Positions 1 through 11,592 are shown, counted from the stretch's first letter. The stretch is DNA of 64,000 nt from Orientallactaga sibirica (GCA_036365145.1 JAEOAD010002279.1:1298001-1362000), one strand, 5' to 3'. Made by a program: numbers and translations. The notes: generated by a model not told the origin, from the letters alone.

Positions 1-199
1 CTGGAGAGATGCCATAGTGGTTTAGGTGCTTGCCTGCTAAGCCTAAGGACCTATGTTCGATTCTCCAGTACCCACATAAGCCGGCTGCACAGGGTGGCAC
101 ATGCGTTTGAAGTCTGCAGTGGCCAGAGAGGCCCTGGTGCGCCCATTCTCTCTCTCTCTCTCTCTCAAATAAATAACTAAAATAAAAAATAGCTTAAAA
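1..199 (+). mobile_element. Dip-A SINE, cut by window edge
   Basis: The window opens inside the tRNA-like head (ctggagagatg), followed by the gccggctgcacag body, a CT stretch and an A-rich tail. The first few bases of the element lie outside the window. Confidence 0.93.
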
Positions 200-368
200 T
201 TGTTTAAAATGTCTAAACATAGTGATAATCCTGGGGCCTCTGCCTTTTATTCTCATCCACTATCATTAATTTTGTGCATGAGACCTAGTAAGATCTGTCC
301 ATGGTACCGCACAGACTCTTCATGCCACACATGAGAGAATGGATGCTCGTTGAAGATAGAAAGTGAGG

Positions 369-636
369 GGCTGGGGAGCTCACTCCGTGGTTAGCATGGC
401 TTTGTATGAAAACATAAGGCCTGAGACCATTTGAGTAAGTTTCCCCAGCACCTATGTAAATAGCTGGGCACGCCATGCACATTTGTACCCCAAGTCCTGT
501 GGGGTGTAAAGAATGGAAAATCACCGGAGCCTACTTACTTACTGAAAACACACACACACACACAGTGAAAATGGAAGTTCTGGGTTGAGAGACTCTGTCT
601 CAAAGGAACAGGCAGAGGAGTCAAAACTGGAGGACT
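369..636 (+). mobile_element. B4-like composite SINE (tRNA head plus B1-like part), diverged
   Basis: A degraded tRNA-like head (ggggctggggagctcactc) leads into 'agctgggcacgccatgcac' and a B1-like end 'gagactctgtctcaaa'. An expanded CA run sits at about 549-563. The assignment to the B4/RSINE class is by pattern only. Confidence 0.5.
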
Positions 637-638
637 TC

Positions 639-998
639 TGTAGCAGACAGCTTCAGGTTCACTGAGATGAACTTCCAGACCAGGCACAGTGATGGAGGAA
701 GGGATATTTATTGAAGCTGACAGATCCAGGGGAAGTTCCATAACGGCAGAAGAAGCTGGCCTGCTCGTACAGGACCAAACACAGAGAGAAAAACCACAAG
801 CCAAAAGCTACACAGCACAGCACACCTCAGGAACTCCAGCTAGGCCCACTTTGCCTAGCTTTAGATTGAAATCTCAAACCCACCATCACCACACCTTCAG
901 ATCTGCCCAGGGACACTGCCTCCAGCCAGGTGGCTTCAGATGCAAACTACAAACTAATAAAACACTGACTATATTGGGGGCCATCGATTCAAACAACA
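639..998 (-). mobile_element. Solo LTR, ERVL-MaLR-like
   Basis: Read on the minus strand it starts TGTTGTTTGAAT and carries the 'cttctgccgttatggaactt' block, followed by an AATAAA signal. It matches, in opposite orientation, the LTR at 43828-44165. TG...CA ends are present. No clear TSD was found and no internal region is attached. Confidence 0.7.
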
Positions 999-1484
999 GC
1001 ATCCAACATTCTCCTCTGGTTTCTTCTCTCTCCACATGCACAGAGGGTGCACCCGTGTAAGCACACACATGTATACATCGCACACACATCACACCACATA
1101 GCATGATGCAGTACTCTACAAATGTGCCGAGAGAAGATGGAACAGGAAACCCTTGCTACATTAGAGATTAGTAAACGCCTTCACTGAGCATTTCATATTA
1201 CGTTACACTCTCTTTCTCTGACGTGCGCTAACGCTCTGCTTCTCTTCCTTGGGGTTCCATTCAAGGACTTTGACCTCCTCCAAGGAACCGTTCTGGCCAG
1301 AGCAATGATACCTTTCCTGGACTCTGTCCTATTGCCACGATTTCCTAGCTTGGAGTTTTACAAGCACTCTTTTACATAGAGGGCTATCTGTTTATTGAAT
1401 CTTTGTTCATTAATAAAACCATCAAATTTCAGATCCCCAAAACCCCCTGCTTTCAAATCATAACTCTATCACTCTTGAGCTGTG
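999..1484. other. Low-copy non-coding sequence
   Basis: I see no gene, RNA or recognisable transposon here. There is a CA-rich patch near 1060-1095. Confidence 0.5.
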
Positions 1485-1836
1485 TGTCAGCCACAGTCAG
1501 GTTCCCATTGCTGGCAGAAATCACCCGACCAAGAGCAGCTTTGGGGGAAAAAGGATTTATTTTGGTTTATAGACTCGAGGGGATGCTCCACGGTGGCAGG
1601 GGGAAACGATGGCATGAGCAGAGGGTGGACATCACCCCCTGGCTGACATAAAGCAGACAATAGCAACAGGAGAGTGTGCCAAACACTGGCAAGGGGACAC
1701 TAGCTATAACACCCATAAGCCCACCCCCAACAATATACCACTTCCAGGAGGCTTTAATTTTCAACTGCCATCAGCTGGGGAGACTAGCATTCAGTATACC
1801 TAAGTTTATGGGGGACCTCTGAATCAAACCACCACA
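1485..1836 (-). mobile_element. Solo LTR, ERVL-MaLR (ORR1/MT type)
   Basis: The minus strand shows the hallmark MaLR LTR blocks: TGTGGTGGTTTGATTC start, 'gggggacctctgaatc' complement, 'cacactctcctgttgctatt', and 'aataaa' before 'gctgctcttggtcgggtga'. It is about 350 bp, the usual length, with no internal part on either side, so it is a solo LTR. Confidence 0.88.
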
Positions 1837-1844
1837 GTGTCCAT

Positions 1845-1935
1845 GTGTGTATTAGATGATTCTTCTTCTGGGTTTCAGTTTCTCGTTTTAAAAATATAAT
1901 AGTAACCTTCCAAGAGCTGTTGTAAGAAGGTTAGT
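1845..1935 (+). mobile_element. Possible MIR fragment
   Basis: The phrase 'gggtttcagtttctcgtttta', then 'ataatagtaacctt' and 'gagctgttgtaagaagg', follows the order of the MIR core and 3' part. It is weak and heavily diverged. Confidence 0.42.
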
Positions 1936-2146
1936 AGTAGTACCTGGTGGTTTTCAGCAGCTCTCGGCTATCTCCATAGACCAATGGTTATCTATACAGA
2001 ACTTACTGCTTTAAATTGAGCTGAGTCTCAGGGGAAAGGCACTGGGCAATTTTTATCCCACCGTAAGTCTGGAACCTCCAAAGTTCCTACTCTAGAACCC
2101 ACTCGTTTCCCAACATTGTTTATACATTTAAAAAACAGAACCCTAG

Positions 2147-2325
2147 GGCCAGAGGGATGGCTTAGCAGTTAAGGTACTTGCCTGCAAAGCCAAAGAACCC
2201 AGGTTCAATTCCCCAGGACCCACAGTTACTGAAGGCCATTGCACGCCTGTTCTCTCTCTTTCTCTCTTCTCTCTCTCTCTGTCTCAAATAAAAATAAATT
2301 AATTAATTTTTAAAATATTTAAAAC
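2147..2325 (+). mobile_element. Dip-A SINE
   Basis: Complete head and tail, internally shortened. It is bounded by a perfect 15-bp TSD (aaaacagaaccctag) at 2132-2146 and 2326-2340. Confidence 0.96.
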
Positions 2326-2394
2326 AAAACAGAACCCTAGACAGGTGAAGTGACTCTTTAAAGCTTTGACAGCCCATGATTGGCAGGGCAGTCT

Positions 2395-2400
<6 letters not shown>

Positions 2401-2437
<37 letters not shown>

Positions 2438-2582
2438 GTTTTTCGAGGTAGGGTCTCTCTCTGGTCCAGGCTGACCTGGAATTAACTATGTAGTCTCAGG
2501 GTGGCCTCGAACTCTCAGCGATCCTCTTACCTCTGCCTCCCGAGTGCTGGGATTAAAGGCGTGTGCCACCACGCCTGGCTTC
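2401..2582 (-). mobile_element. B1 SINE
   Basis: Antisense B1: poly-T, then gaggtagggtctc, the 'gcctcccgagtgctggga' block and the 'accacgcctggc' end. A perfect 14-bp TSD (ggcagtctcctttt) lies at 2387-2400 and 2583-2596. Confidence 0.96.
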
Positions 2583-2629
2583 GGCAGTCTCCTTTTGAAA
2601 CAAAGCTGTTCATGTGTGTATTCTTCAAG

Positions 2630-2869
2630 GCATTTCTTTTTTATCATTTTTTATTTTTATTTATTTATTTATTTGAGAGGGAAAGATACAGAACTAGGCA
2701 GGTAGACAGAGAGAGAGAGAATGGGTGCACCAGGGCCTCCAGCCACAGCAAACAAACCCCAGATGCATGCACCCCATGTGCATCTGGCTTATGTGGGTCC
2801 TGGGGAGTCGAACCTGGATCCTTTGACTTTATAGGCAAGCGCCTTAACTGCTAAGCCATTCTCCAGCCC
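2630..2869 (-). mobile_element. Dip-A SINE
   Basis: The antisense order is tail, GA stretch, body, then 'ctaagccattctccagccc'. TSD tcttcaag at 2622-2629 and 2870-2877. Confidence 0.94.
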
Positions 2870-3007
2870 TCTTCAAGACACTTCTAATGTCTTATATTTG
2901 ATATTCTTCTGTCACCTTCTAGCAAAAGTGTCTGCAGGGTTTGATTTACCCACTGAGAACATAAATATGACTGGGACAAGCACCTGCATTTGTGGAGCTC
3001 CTGGTGA

Positions 3008-3011
<4 letters not shown>

Positions 3012-3047
<36 letters not shown>
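3012..3047. repeat. (TG)n microsatellite
   Basis: About 18 uninterrupted TG units. Confidence 0.97.
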
Positions 3048-3048
<1 letters not shown>

Positions 3049-4298
3049 ACACCCAGGAATATGGAGGAGAAATAATTAATTCAGGCTTGAGCCAAATAAA
3101 AAATAAGTAGGAGGAAATGCTGCACAGGTGGGAGCGTTCTTGGCAGAGGGCACAGCCTGGACAAATGTGTGGGGCAGGACATTCAAATGACATTTTCCAG
3201 GGACTTCAGACAAGTTCCTTTTCTGACTGGAGCATGAAGTACAAGACAGGATGTGGGGGTGGTCACCCGCTCAGAGTGCGCTGAAGGGAGGGGGAGATCA
3301 CAGGCACACCTCTGTAGACTGCCGTCAGCTTCCGCAACTACATAATTCAGCTTAAAGCTCAGCTCCAAACATTCGTGTTTGAAGGAAGCACAGACAAGCC
3401 AGCCCGTGTGTTTAAAGAGGCATTCGAACAGAACAGGTTTGTATCTTTTAAAAGTGATGGAAAGGGGAATGTTCTCCCAACATTAAGCCGGTGCAGAAAT
3501 GCTGAGAGTCAACAAAATGCAGACAGTGATCACTGGTTTTGTGCGCGCATGGCTGTGGTGCAGAGATCTGCCCTGATAAATGGAGAACCCGGCCGCCAGG
3601 AGTCAGCGTGCTTCGTGCAGAGCCACCTTAGCAACACCTATGCTCGCTCTCTACCTGACAGCAGATGTTTCCCGTCAGAGAAGCTTGGGGGTTGGAGGTG
3701 GGGGAGACAAAAACAGTGAACAGATGTGCGGTCCTGCAGTGTGATGGGCCATCTCTAGCGTGCGGCTGCTGTTTGCGGCCCTTTCCCCGGTGTAGCCCAG
3801 GGTTGGGGAACATACGCAGAGCCAGGGGCCTCTATGGCTGTGACAAGAGTCCTGGCGCCTCAGGCCTGTTTATTAAAGCCTCTGCTTCTCTCCTGCTGTT
3901 ATCTTAATCTAATGAATTGTTCACAGGTGCATTGTATGAGGTTTAGACGATCGCTGGGAGCTTTGTTACCCAAACAGGCCAAATTAGCATCAGCACATGT
4001 GGGGGACATTTACAGAGCAAGAGTGCCGAAGCTGGAATTAATGGAGGTCGGGGCTCCCGTTTGGCCTCAATGGCCCTCATAGCTGTGCGACTTGACCCTC
4101 TCTTTAACCCTACCTTGACATGAAGTGTTCTCTGCCTTCACTTTTGCTGGAATAGAAAAAAAAAAAATGAGATGTGTATTTCACTGAAACATTTTTTTTT
4201 TTCTCACTACTCCTGAAAATGAAAACAGTAGGTCCCTTAGTTTGGGCCTCATCCTATAGACATGTAGGATTTCCCCAGCATACAACTGCTCCCACATA
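3048..4298. other. Low-copy sequence, no gene recognised
   Basis: This is 1.2 kb without a recognisable repeat. The open frames in it (up to 114 codons at 3375-3719) show no known domain and overlap other frames, so I do not call a gene. Confidence 0.5.
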
Positions 4299-4313
4299 AA
4301 GAAACATATCGAG

Positions 4314-4579
4314 TTTTTGGTTGGTTGGTTGTTTTTGGAGAGAGACACAGAGAGAGGGAGAGGAAGACAGACAGAGATGGGCACGCCAGCAGCCTCTCAG
4401 CTGCTGCAAATGAAATCCAGATGCGTTTGCCCTTTGTGGGCAAGTGTGGCATTGCGCCCTTGCGTCACTTTGCATCTGGCTAAATGTGGGACCTGGAGAT
4501 TGGAACAGCTGGAGATTGGAACCAACATTCTTAGGCTTAGGAGGCAGGTGTCTTAACCACTAAGCCATCTCTCCAGCAC
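4314..4579 (-). mobile_element. Dip-B SINE with duplicated 'ctggagattgga' segment
   Basis: Antisense Dip-B. The 16-bp 'ggagattggaacagct' region is repeated once, the same change as in the copy at 33332-33602. A near-perfect 15-bp TSD (aagaaacatat.gag) lies at 4299-4313 and 4580-4594. Confidence 0.95.
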
Positions 4580-4618
4580 AAGAAACATATAGAGTTTTGA
4601 CACCCACCCTGTGTAATT

Positions 4619-4715
4619 TTCTTCTTTTCTTCTTCTTCTTCTTCTTCTTCTGCTTCTGCTTCTGCTTCTGCTTCTCTCCTTCTTCTTCTTATTCTTCTTA
4701 TTATTATTACCATTA
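4619..4715. repeat. (TTC)n, (TGCTTC)n and (TTA)n tract
   Basis: A pyrimidine-rich simple repeat abuts the LINE fragment to its right. It is probably the expanded A-rich 3' tail of that minus-strand LINE. Frames through it give artefactual Arg/Glu-rich peptides. Confidence 0.9.
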
Positions 4716-5012
4716 CTATTAACAATGTATTTCATATGGATACATCACATGTTGGTGCCCTCTTTTCCCTCATCCCTGCCCCCATCCCGTTGGGGGTGCT
4801 CCTCAGTGGGGTTGCAGGTATTCCCCATGGGGTTGTGGGTTATGCGTTGTGGGAGCAGCAGTCAGTTATTTTGGCGGGGAGAGAATGCCTCTGGGCATGA
4901 TGTCTCAACCTGTGGCTCTCACAATCTTTCTGCCCTCTCTTTGGCAAAATTCCCTGAGCCGTGGTGGGTGAGTTTTGAGTCTACGTCAGTGATGAGCTCT
5001 TAGGAGCCTCTG
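4716..5012 (-). mobile_element. LINE 3'-end fragment (probably L1 3' UTR)
   Basis: The same sequence occurs in opposite orientation at 28410-28780, and both copies end in an A-rich tail after 'catatggatacatca'. This marks a 3'-tailed retroelement. The assignment to the host L1 3' UTR is inference. Confidence 0.6.
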
Positions 5013-5504
5013 GAGCGTGAATTCATACAGAGACTGGGCCAGCACCTGACCGCCATGCTCTGTGACAAGTCCTCAACCTAAGGAGACAGATACACGGAGT
5101 CAGCTTCGTGTCCTTTATGTTCTGTGACCTCTGGGCCCCGATTCAGAAGTCCTTCCACTTCACCCTTAGTCAACAGAGTCACTAGTGACATCCCAGGGTG
5201 GAATGAGGGCAAGCTTCTGCTTTCTAGCTCTCATTTAGCTGACAGTGTTGCCTTGGGTAAGTGTCCTAAAGAAACAGCCCACTGCACATGCAGTAGTTCA
5301 GATCGGTGTTGCTTCCTCGTGCTATCTCCTGAGTGCAGACATCCCCTCTAACTGATTTTCCATACTGTGGCTTGAGGGGTCTTTTCCAACTCCACTCTCA
5401 TCATTCCATACAACCCTGCTAGACTAGTAGTCTCCATAGCCTATGGATGAAGCCCTAACCCTCTGCTATGACAGAGTCAAGCCTGAAGAAACGAACACTA
5501 CCCG
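5013..5504. other. Low-copy non-coding sequence
   Basis: No repeat, RNA or gene recognised. Confidence 0.5.
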
Positions 5505-5617
5505 TTTCGATTTGGGTGCTGGAAATTCCAGGTGTGTGACCCCAGAGAGGCATATGTGTTTCGGTTTCCTCACCTGTGAATTTAGGATAATAATGATTGT
5601 CACCTACTGTCTGTGAA
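5505..5617 (+). mobile_element. MIR fragment
   Basis: The order 'gtgtgacccc', 'gtttcctcacctgtgaat' and 'aggataataatgattgtcacct' follows the MIR core and 3' part. Confidence 0.58.
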
Positions 5618-5621
5618 AATC

Positions 5622-5783
5622 AGCTGGGCATGGGGGGGTGGGAGTGGGTCGCATGTTTTGAATCCAAGCACTCGGGAGGCAGAGGTAGGAGGATCACCGC
5701 GAGTTTGAGGCCACCCTGAGAACACATAGTGAATTCCAGGTCAGCCTGAGCTAGAGGGAGACCCTACCTCGACAAAACCAAAA

Positions 5784-5785
<2 letters not shown>
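5622..5785 (+). mobile_element. B1 SINE
   Basis: The sense-strand B1 body (gctgggcatg, aggcagaggtaggaggatc, ccaggtcagcctgagc, gagaccctacctcga) has a mutated left end containing a G run. Confidence 0.9.
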
Positions 5786-5831
<46 letters not shown>

Positions 5832-5844
5832 AAAGAAAAAGAAA
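5786..5844. repeat. (GAAA)n in B1 tail
   Basis: The tetranucleotide run grew from the A-rich tail of the preceding B1. Confidence 0.95.
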
Positions 5845-5898
5845 ATTAAGTATACATCACAAACAAATATCTGATGTGTATACAGAAACACAGAATAC

Positions 5899-6209
5899 TG
5901 TTGTAGTTACCTTCACATGGCTAGGACAAAAGCAGCTGGTAGGAAGAATGGGTTTATTTTGACTTAAGGTCTCTAGTGGCATCTGTACCAAGGCATGCAA
6001 AGGGTGGTAGAGCAGACACCGGGCATCATGCTAGCAAAGCAGCAAGCATGAGCCGAGCTTTGTTAAGAGGAAATGAGGCTCTTACACCCCAACTCACACA
6101 CCAAAGGACACACCTCCTCCAGCAAGGCTCCCCTCCCAAGTACTACCATTTGAGGAACCAAGCATTCGGAACACACGAGATTAAGGGAGACATCTCATTC
6201 AAACCACCA
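5899..6209 (-). mobile_element. 3' LTR of the MaLR
   Basis: Read on the minus strand it starts 'ggtggtttgaatgagatgtc' and ends near tgttgtagttacc on the plus strand. It contains the 'gggtttattttgac' polyA-region block. Confidence 0.82.
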
Positions 6210-6329
6210 TGTTCTGCATGTGGTCTCCATAGACTCATGGCCAACTCATGATTCAAAAGACATCCAGTCTGATTTTAAAAGTCCTTGTAGTCTTTAGCAA
6301 TTCCAGCACTCTTTAAAAGCTAAACTCAA

Positions 6330-6464
6330 GCCAGGTGTGGTGGCGCACGCCTTTAATCCCAGCACTTGGGATCACCTGAGTTCAAGGCCACCCTGAGACT
6401 ACATAGTGAATTTCAGGTCAGCCTGGCCTAGAGTGCTCAAAAAAACAAAAACAAACAAACAAAA
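6330..6464 (+). mobile_element. B1 SINE with internal deletion
   Basis: B1 body from 'gccaggtgtggtggcgcacg', lacking the usual 'aggcagaggtaggagg' block. It is inserted in the MaLR internal region. Confidence 0.92.
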
Positions 6465-7355
6465 AAGTCCAAACTCTAAAGTCTTATCTGAGACAGTCCT
6501 TTTAACTTTTTGGCCTATAAAATCCAAGCATAAGTTACATGCACATAATGGCACAGAATAAAAATCCCCACTGCACGAAGATGGCATAACAAGGAATGAT
6601 CAAACCGATGCAAAATAGAAAACCAGTGGGACAAGCATCAAATTTTTCAGTTCCATGTCCAGTGACTGGAACCTGTGTTGAAATCTCTGGGATACCAATT
6701 CCACCCCTGCAGCATTAGCTAATTTCTTTTCAGGCATACCCACCTGAGCCAGAGCAAATAACTGTCCTTTGTGGCCGTACCCTAATCCCAGCATCTCCAA
6801 AATAGTTCATCTTCATGGCTCTTGCCATGATCTTAGAGGGTCTCCAGGAATAGATTTCAACAACATTACCCAATGGCCACCTCCAAAAAAAAGAAGAAAA
6901 GAAAAGAAAAACACATTGCAAATCCAATGACTCTTCTCTGCATTTGTCATACTTTCACAAACATCACCAGGTGGGCTTCACTACCAAATTTTTAATCCAT
7001 GGGGGATTATTTAAGAAGCATGAAAATGCCTTCAGCATTATTCCTTTGGGTTGTTTCCTTTCAAAAGTGCCAGCCATCTTCCTACCATCCCAATGCAGAA
7101 CACCCAGCCGAATCTCAATGGTGGTTATCTCTCAAACAATTGTAGCTTGACTGGGCCACAGTCATGGCTCAGAACTTTCATTTCCTCTTGAGCCAACTTT
7201 ATATTTTTCATATTCTTCTAGTGCTTTCCCCACCAAACATGCCAGTCCATTACCAATTCAACTTTGCTCAAGTTCAGTACACAGGGAGAATGTAGCCAGC
7301 TTCTCATCCAAACCATTTTAGCTCAGTCCCAACAAACTAAAAAAAAACAGTTATT

Positions 7356-7586
7356 GGACTGGAGAAATTGTTTAGTGGTTAAGGCACCTGCCTGTTGAGC
7401 CTAAGAATGCCAGTTCCAATCTCCAGGTCCCACATTTAGCCAGATGCAAAGGGATGCAAGGTTGCAATGCCACATTTTCCCACAAGGGAGCACATGCATC
7501 TGGAGTTCGTTCACAGTGGCTTAGAGGCTGCTGGCATGCCCATTCTCTCTCTCTCTCTCTCTCTCCAAAAAAAAAAAAAAAAAAAT
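7356..7586 (+). mobile_element. Dip-B SINE
   Basis: Head 'ggactggagaaattg', Dip-B body with 'cacaagggagcacatgc', a CT run and a pure A tail. It is inserted in the MaLR internal region. Confidence 0.93.
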
Positions 7587-7819
7587 CTTTATTTGCCTTC
7601 ATAAGCCAAGCCTCCATAGTGTACACTTCTTTGTGCTTTTAGGTCTTTCCAACTCTTGCCAGAATGGTCCTGCAAGCTCTGTTTACTGTACCACAAGGTG
7701 TCTTTTAGCCCAAAATTTCAAATTCTTTCACATTCCTCCCACAAAATTACTTCCACAAAATCAAAACCCATACAGTCAGGTTCCTAGCAACCACATCCCC
7801 ACTCCTGGTACTATTTTTC

Positions 7820-8153
7820 TGCTGCAGTTAGCCTTGCACTGATGGGACAAAACACTCGAATAAAAGAAGCTTGTGGGAGGAAATGGTTTATTTTGGCTTA
7901 CAGACTCAAGGGAAAGCTTCACCATGGTATAGAATGGATGGTAGGACAGAGGTTTTGGGCTTCACATCTTGCCATATCAGTTGTCAGGAAGCAGCAAACG
8001 TGAGCTGAGCGCTGATAAAGGGTAAAATGGACTATAACACACCAAAGTCCATGCTCAGGAGCACACCTTCTCTATCAAGAGTCCATCTCCCAAATTCCCA
8101 TATGGAGACAAACATTATGAGGCTATAGGGGATATTTCATTCAAACCACCACA
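7820..8153 (-). mobile_element. 5' LTR of the MaLR
   Basis: Minus-strand LTR ending in 'caaaccaccaca' on the plus strand. It shares the 'tggtttattttggcttacag' block with its partner and with the LTRs at 59072 and 61336. Confidence 0.84.
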
Positions 8154-8400
8154 GCGACTGTATGAGCTGGTCAATCTCTCCTATCCAGTCTCATCACTGC
8201 TCCCTCATAGGAGTTGCTTACACACACCATTGTAACTGCTTGTCATGTCAAGTCTTCTGTCCATGTCAAGCACAGGCCTCAGCTTTGAGCAGGCGCCATT
8301 CCTGCCAGCTCTCTACCTCACAATCGTGATTCCTTTCATAATTTGAATTTAAATCTCAAGTTTTTGTCTCCTCTTCTTCCCCTAATTATCCTTTCAATGT

Positions 8401-8615
8401 CTTTTTAATAAAGATTTTATTTTTATTTATTTATTAGAGACAGAGAAAGGGAGAGAGAGAGAGAATGGGCATGCCAGGGCTTCCAGCCACTGCAAACAAA
8501 CTCCAGACGCATGCACCATCATGTGCATTTGTCTTACGTGGGACCTGGGGAATTGAACTGGGGTCCTTAGGCTTTGCAGGCATGCGCCTTAGCCTCTAAG
8601 CTATCTCTCCAGCCC
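8401..8615 (-). mobile_element. Dip-A SINE
   Basis: Antisense Dip-A with a TSD resembling ctttcaatgt at 8389-8400 and 8614-8625. Confidence 0.95.
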
Positions 8616-8625
8616 CTTTCAGTGT

Positions 8626-10034
8626 TTTTGATGAAGCTGCACACACTCTCTTTCTCTTTCCTTCAAACCGATCACTGTTCTTTTGCTTGTCATCATCAGA
8701 GCACTAGCAGCATACACTGAAAGAATTTTATTACAGTCCATGTCCTTGAAGTTGGATAATTTTTGCTCATGTAGTTTTATAATCCCCATGGCTTAGCATG
8801 ATTTCTATTGTGTGCCAAGCATGAACTGAAGATCTCTTAAGTGAATGAAAGAATAAATTTTAAAAAAATCATATTATAGAGTCTTTAGCCAGAAAATAAC
8901 TTTTCCTTCCATCTGGAGAGCTACATATCATGTCCAATAACTTGTCACCCTGGTTTATGGAGACATAGTTCATCCCTCTCATAACTTCACTTCCAGTGTG
9001 GCTGGAACCTAGCTATGGGACTATAAAAAAGAAATAGTAGGAGTCACGGTCAAGACCAGTCATGTGAGAGAGAGAGAGAGTGAGAAGAACAGAAGACTGG
9101 GCAGAGCCCACTCCCCAAGGAGCATTGTTGCTCCTGGTTCTCAGTAAGTTAGGTGACTGGCTGACAGGCTGCCAGAAAAACAAAATGAGATAAACAGGAT
9201 GGTGGTGCAAGAATCAGGGAAAAGCCATTTCCAGAATGATCCAAGAACTAGCTGAGTTAAAGGGATTATCTTCTTCCAAAAGACACTGTTCCCAAAACTA
9301 ATGGGCAGCATTTTGTTTTTCTTCTTTTATGCATCTGGAGAAATAAGTAAGTCATGTCTAACATAAGCAGCTATAACAATTTTTATGAGATAAACTAAAA
9401 ATACATGCAATACCACATAATGCCCTTAAATCTTAGGTTGTAATTAATGCAAATTATGCAAGATTTGTATACAATGTGATTAGACTCCTCTCACATAGAA
9501 TTCATAGTTGAATATCCCAAAGAAGCTCATTAAATGAGAAAATTGATTTCTGTCTGTATCCTCTTTTCGGTTATGTTTCTTTTAAGACCATTTCTGAGTA
9601 TTCATAAGCTTAAGATTACAGAGTTAGAGATGTGGTTCAAAGCGTTCCTTGACTTTTGTGAACTTAAATGTCAGCAAACCTTGTGGGCTGTGTTATGTTT
9701 TCAGAGCCTATGTGACTATTTTCAGTGAAGTGCACGGGGTTCCTGCAGTTCCAGAACGTGTGGGCGATTCGCAAACTGGGCAGAATAGACGTTTAATGGC
9801 TTCAGTCTCACTTAAAAGCATTTCCATGGATTTTCTCAGATATCAACACAGGGAACTGTTTGTGCGGTTAAATCTCATTGCTTGCAAATTGAGTGGTGAA
9901 GCTGAATGTCAACTTGGGGGCAGAATATCTGTAACTCTCTCATTTATTAAAACAACACCCCATGTATAACGACAGCAGTCCCAAGCATAGCTCTCATCTA
10001 CAAGCAGTAATATTCTGGGTGGCTCGTGTGTAGG
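8626..10034. other. Low-copy sequence, no gene recognised
   Basis: This is 1.4 kb without a SINE. The best open frame (9649-9969, 106 codons) has no recognisable domain. A short GA run is at 9068-9081. Old unrecognised repeats may be present. Confidence 0.5.
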
Positions 10035-10288
10035 TCCCCTCAGTGTTTCTCCCCTCCCTTTCCCCTTCCCATTGAATCAATTCCTACATCTCTCCAATTT
10101 GCTTTTATAATATTTCATTCTTTCCTTTCCTCCTCTCTCTGTCTTTCCTTTCTTCTTTCCTTCCATCCCTTCTTCCCTACTCCATTTCTTTCCTTCTATC
10201 ATTCCAGGAAAGTCCCTCGCTCCTTCCTGTTGTCTTTCCTTCTATTCACCCTTCCTCCTCCACTACCTGTCCTCCTTCTTCCTCTCTT
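10035..10288. repeat. Pyrimidine-rich low-complexity tract
   Basis: C and T dominate the plus strand for about 250 bases (TTCC, CTTT and CCTT blocks). It abuts a Dip-B on its right. Confidence 0.85.
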
Positions 10289-10543
10289 CTCTGTATTTAT
10301 TTATTTATTTATTTTTATTTATTTGAGAGAGACACAGAGAGACAGAGAGAGAATGGGCGCACCAGGGCCTCTCAGCTGCTGTGAACGAACTCCAGACACG
10401 TGCGCCCCCTTGTGGTGCATGTGTGGCATCACGTGCTTGTATCACTTTTGCATCTGGCTAAACGTGGGATCTGGAGATTTGAACCTGGAGGTTTTAAGTC
10501 TTCTCAGGCAGGCGCCCTAACCACTGAGCAATCTCTCCAGCCC
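10289..10543 (-). mobile_element. Dip-B SINE
   Basis: The antisense copy runs from an AAAT-type tail to 'gagcaatctctccagcc'. TSD cctctctt at 10281-10288 and 10544-10551. Confidence 0.94.
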
Positions 10544-10551
10544 CCTCTCTT

Positions 10552-11163
10552 ACCTCTTGCTCCCATGTTTGTCAAGTTCTGACTCCAGACCAGGCAGGGA
10601 CAACACAGTGGTACTGCAGAACCGGAAAGCTATGACCTCTATTCCCATGGTGTTTGTGAGAACGCTCTCGCACAGACGCAATGAACCCTTCACATTATTC
10701 TAAACGGAACCTGACACACAGGACAGTAATTCCTAGAGAAACAAGACTAACTAAAACCAGTAATTGTATACTTGGGACCCTCCAAACCTTACAGGAGTTG
10801 GGGCTGTCTGTACATGGACATGGACTTGTCAAATTAGATCACCAAAGAGAAAGGCTCCATGGGTGTCAGAGTTAGCGAGTGTGTGGCTCTAAAGATTCAG
10901 CGCCAACATTGATGGCTGCAGGTGCATTGAGTAAGTTTCCTTAGCCTCAGTTTCCTCACATATAGAAGCACAGTGACTCACAGTAACTTGATGGAAGGAG
11001 TCTGGGAAAATCATGAATGTGCTTGGTCCATGACAACAGGAGCCCAAGACCAGCTGTGACACCTGATCCTTGTCTCTTTCCTTTCCCCAGAGGCTGACAA
11101 TTTTTTTTCACAGCAGGGAAAATGTATACACGCCCCCCCCCACACACACGTTTTGTAACGTTT
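10552..11163. other. Low-copy sequence with possible MIR piece
   Basis: No gene seen. Around 10905-10975 the phrase 'agtaagtttccttagcctc' followed by 'agtttcctcacat' resembles a MIR on the plus strand. Confidence 0.45.
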
Positions 11164-11330
11164 TAAAAAATATTTTATTTTTATTTTTTATTTATTTATT
11201 TGAGAGAAATCGGTACAGGGAGAGAGAGGGAGAGGGAGAGAATGGGTGCACCAGGGCCTCCAGCAACTACAAACGAACTCCAGATGCATGTGACCCCCTT
11301 GTGCATCTGGCTTACATGGGTCCTGGAGAA
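11164..11330 (-). mobile_element. Dip-A SINE, 5'-truncated
   Basis: Tail, GA stretch and body are present, but the copy stops at 'gtcctggagaatt', so the tRNA-like head is missing. Confidence 0.92.
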
Positions 11331-11356
11331 TTAGTTAATAAACAAGAAATGATTTG

Positions 11357-11592
11357 GGCTGGAGAGATGGCTTAGTGGTGAAGGCACCTGCCTGCAAAAC
11401 CTAAGAACGCCCATTCGATTCTCCAGGTCCCAAGTTTAGCCAGATGCAAAGTGACACAAGGGTGCAATGCCGCACTTGCCACAAGGGGGCGCATGCATCT
11501 GGAGTTCGTTGATAGTGGCTGAGAGGCTGCTGGCACGCCCATTCTCTATCTGTTTGTCTCCCTTTCTGACTGTCTCCAAAAACAAAGAAAGA
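11357..11592 (+). mobile_element. Dip-B SINE
   Basis: Full length. TSD aagaaat.atttg at 11344-11356 and 11593-11605. Confidence 0.96.

Larger units (their letters stand above)
5899..8153 (-). mobile_element. Complete MaLR element (LTR - internal - LTR)
   Basis: Two related LTRs (5899-6209 and 7820-8153) in the same minus orientation flank about 1.6 kb of MaLR-type internal sequence. MaLRs are non-autonomous relatives of ERVL that carry no retroviral genes, and no such frame is seen here. A B1 (6330-6464) and a Dip-B (7356-7586) interrupt the internal part. The LTRs differ at many positions, so the insertion is old. Confidence 0.85.

Noticed and set aside
4537..4735. Arg/Glu-rich minus-strand frames
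   Set aside because: Translation of the TTC/TGCTTC simple repeat.
5899..8153. Possible provirus with genes
   Set aside because: The internal sequence is MaLR type, with no gag, pol or env frame.
10026..10520. 164-codon plus-strand frame rich in Leu/Phe/Ser
   Set aside because: Translation of a pyrimidine tract followed by a Dip-B.
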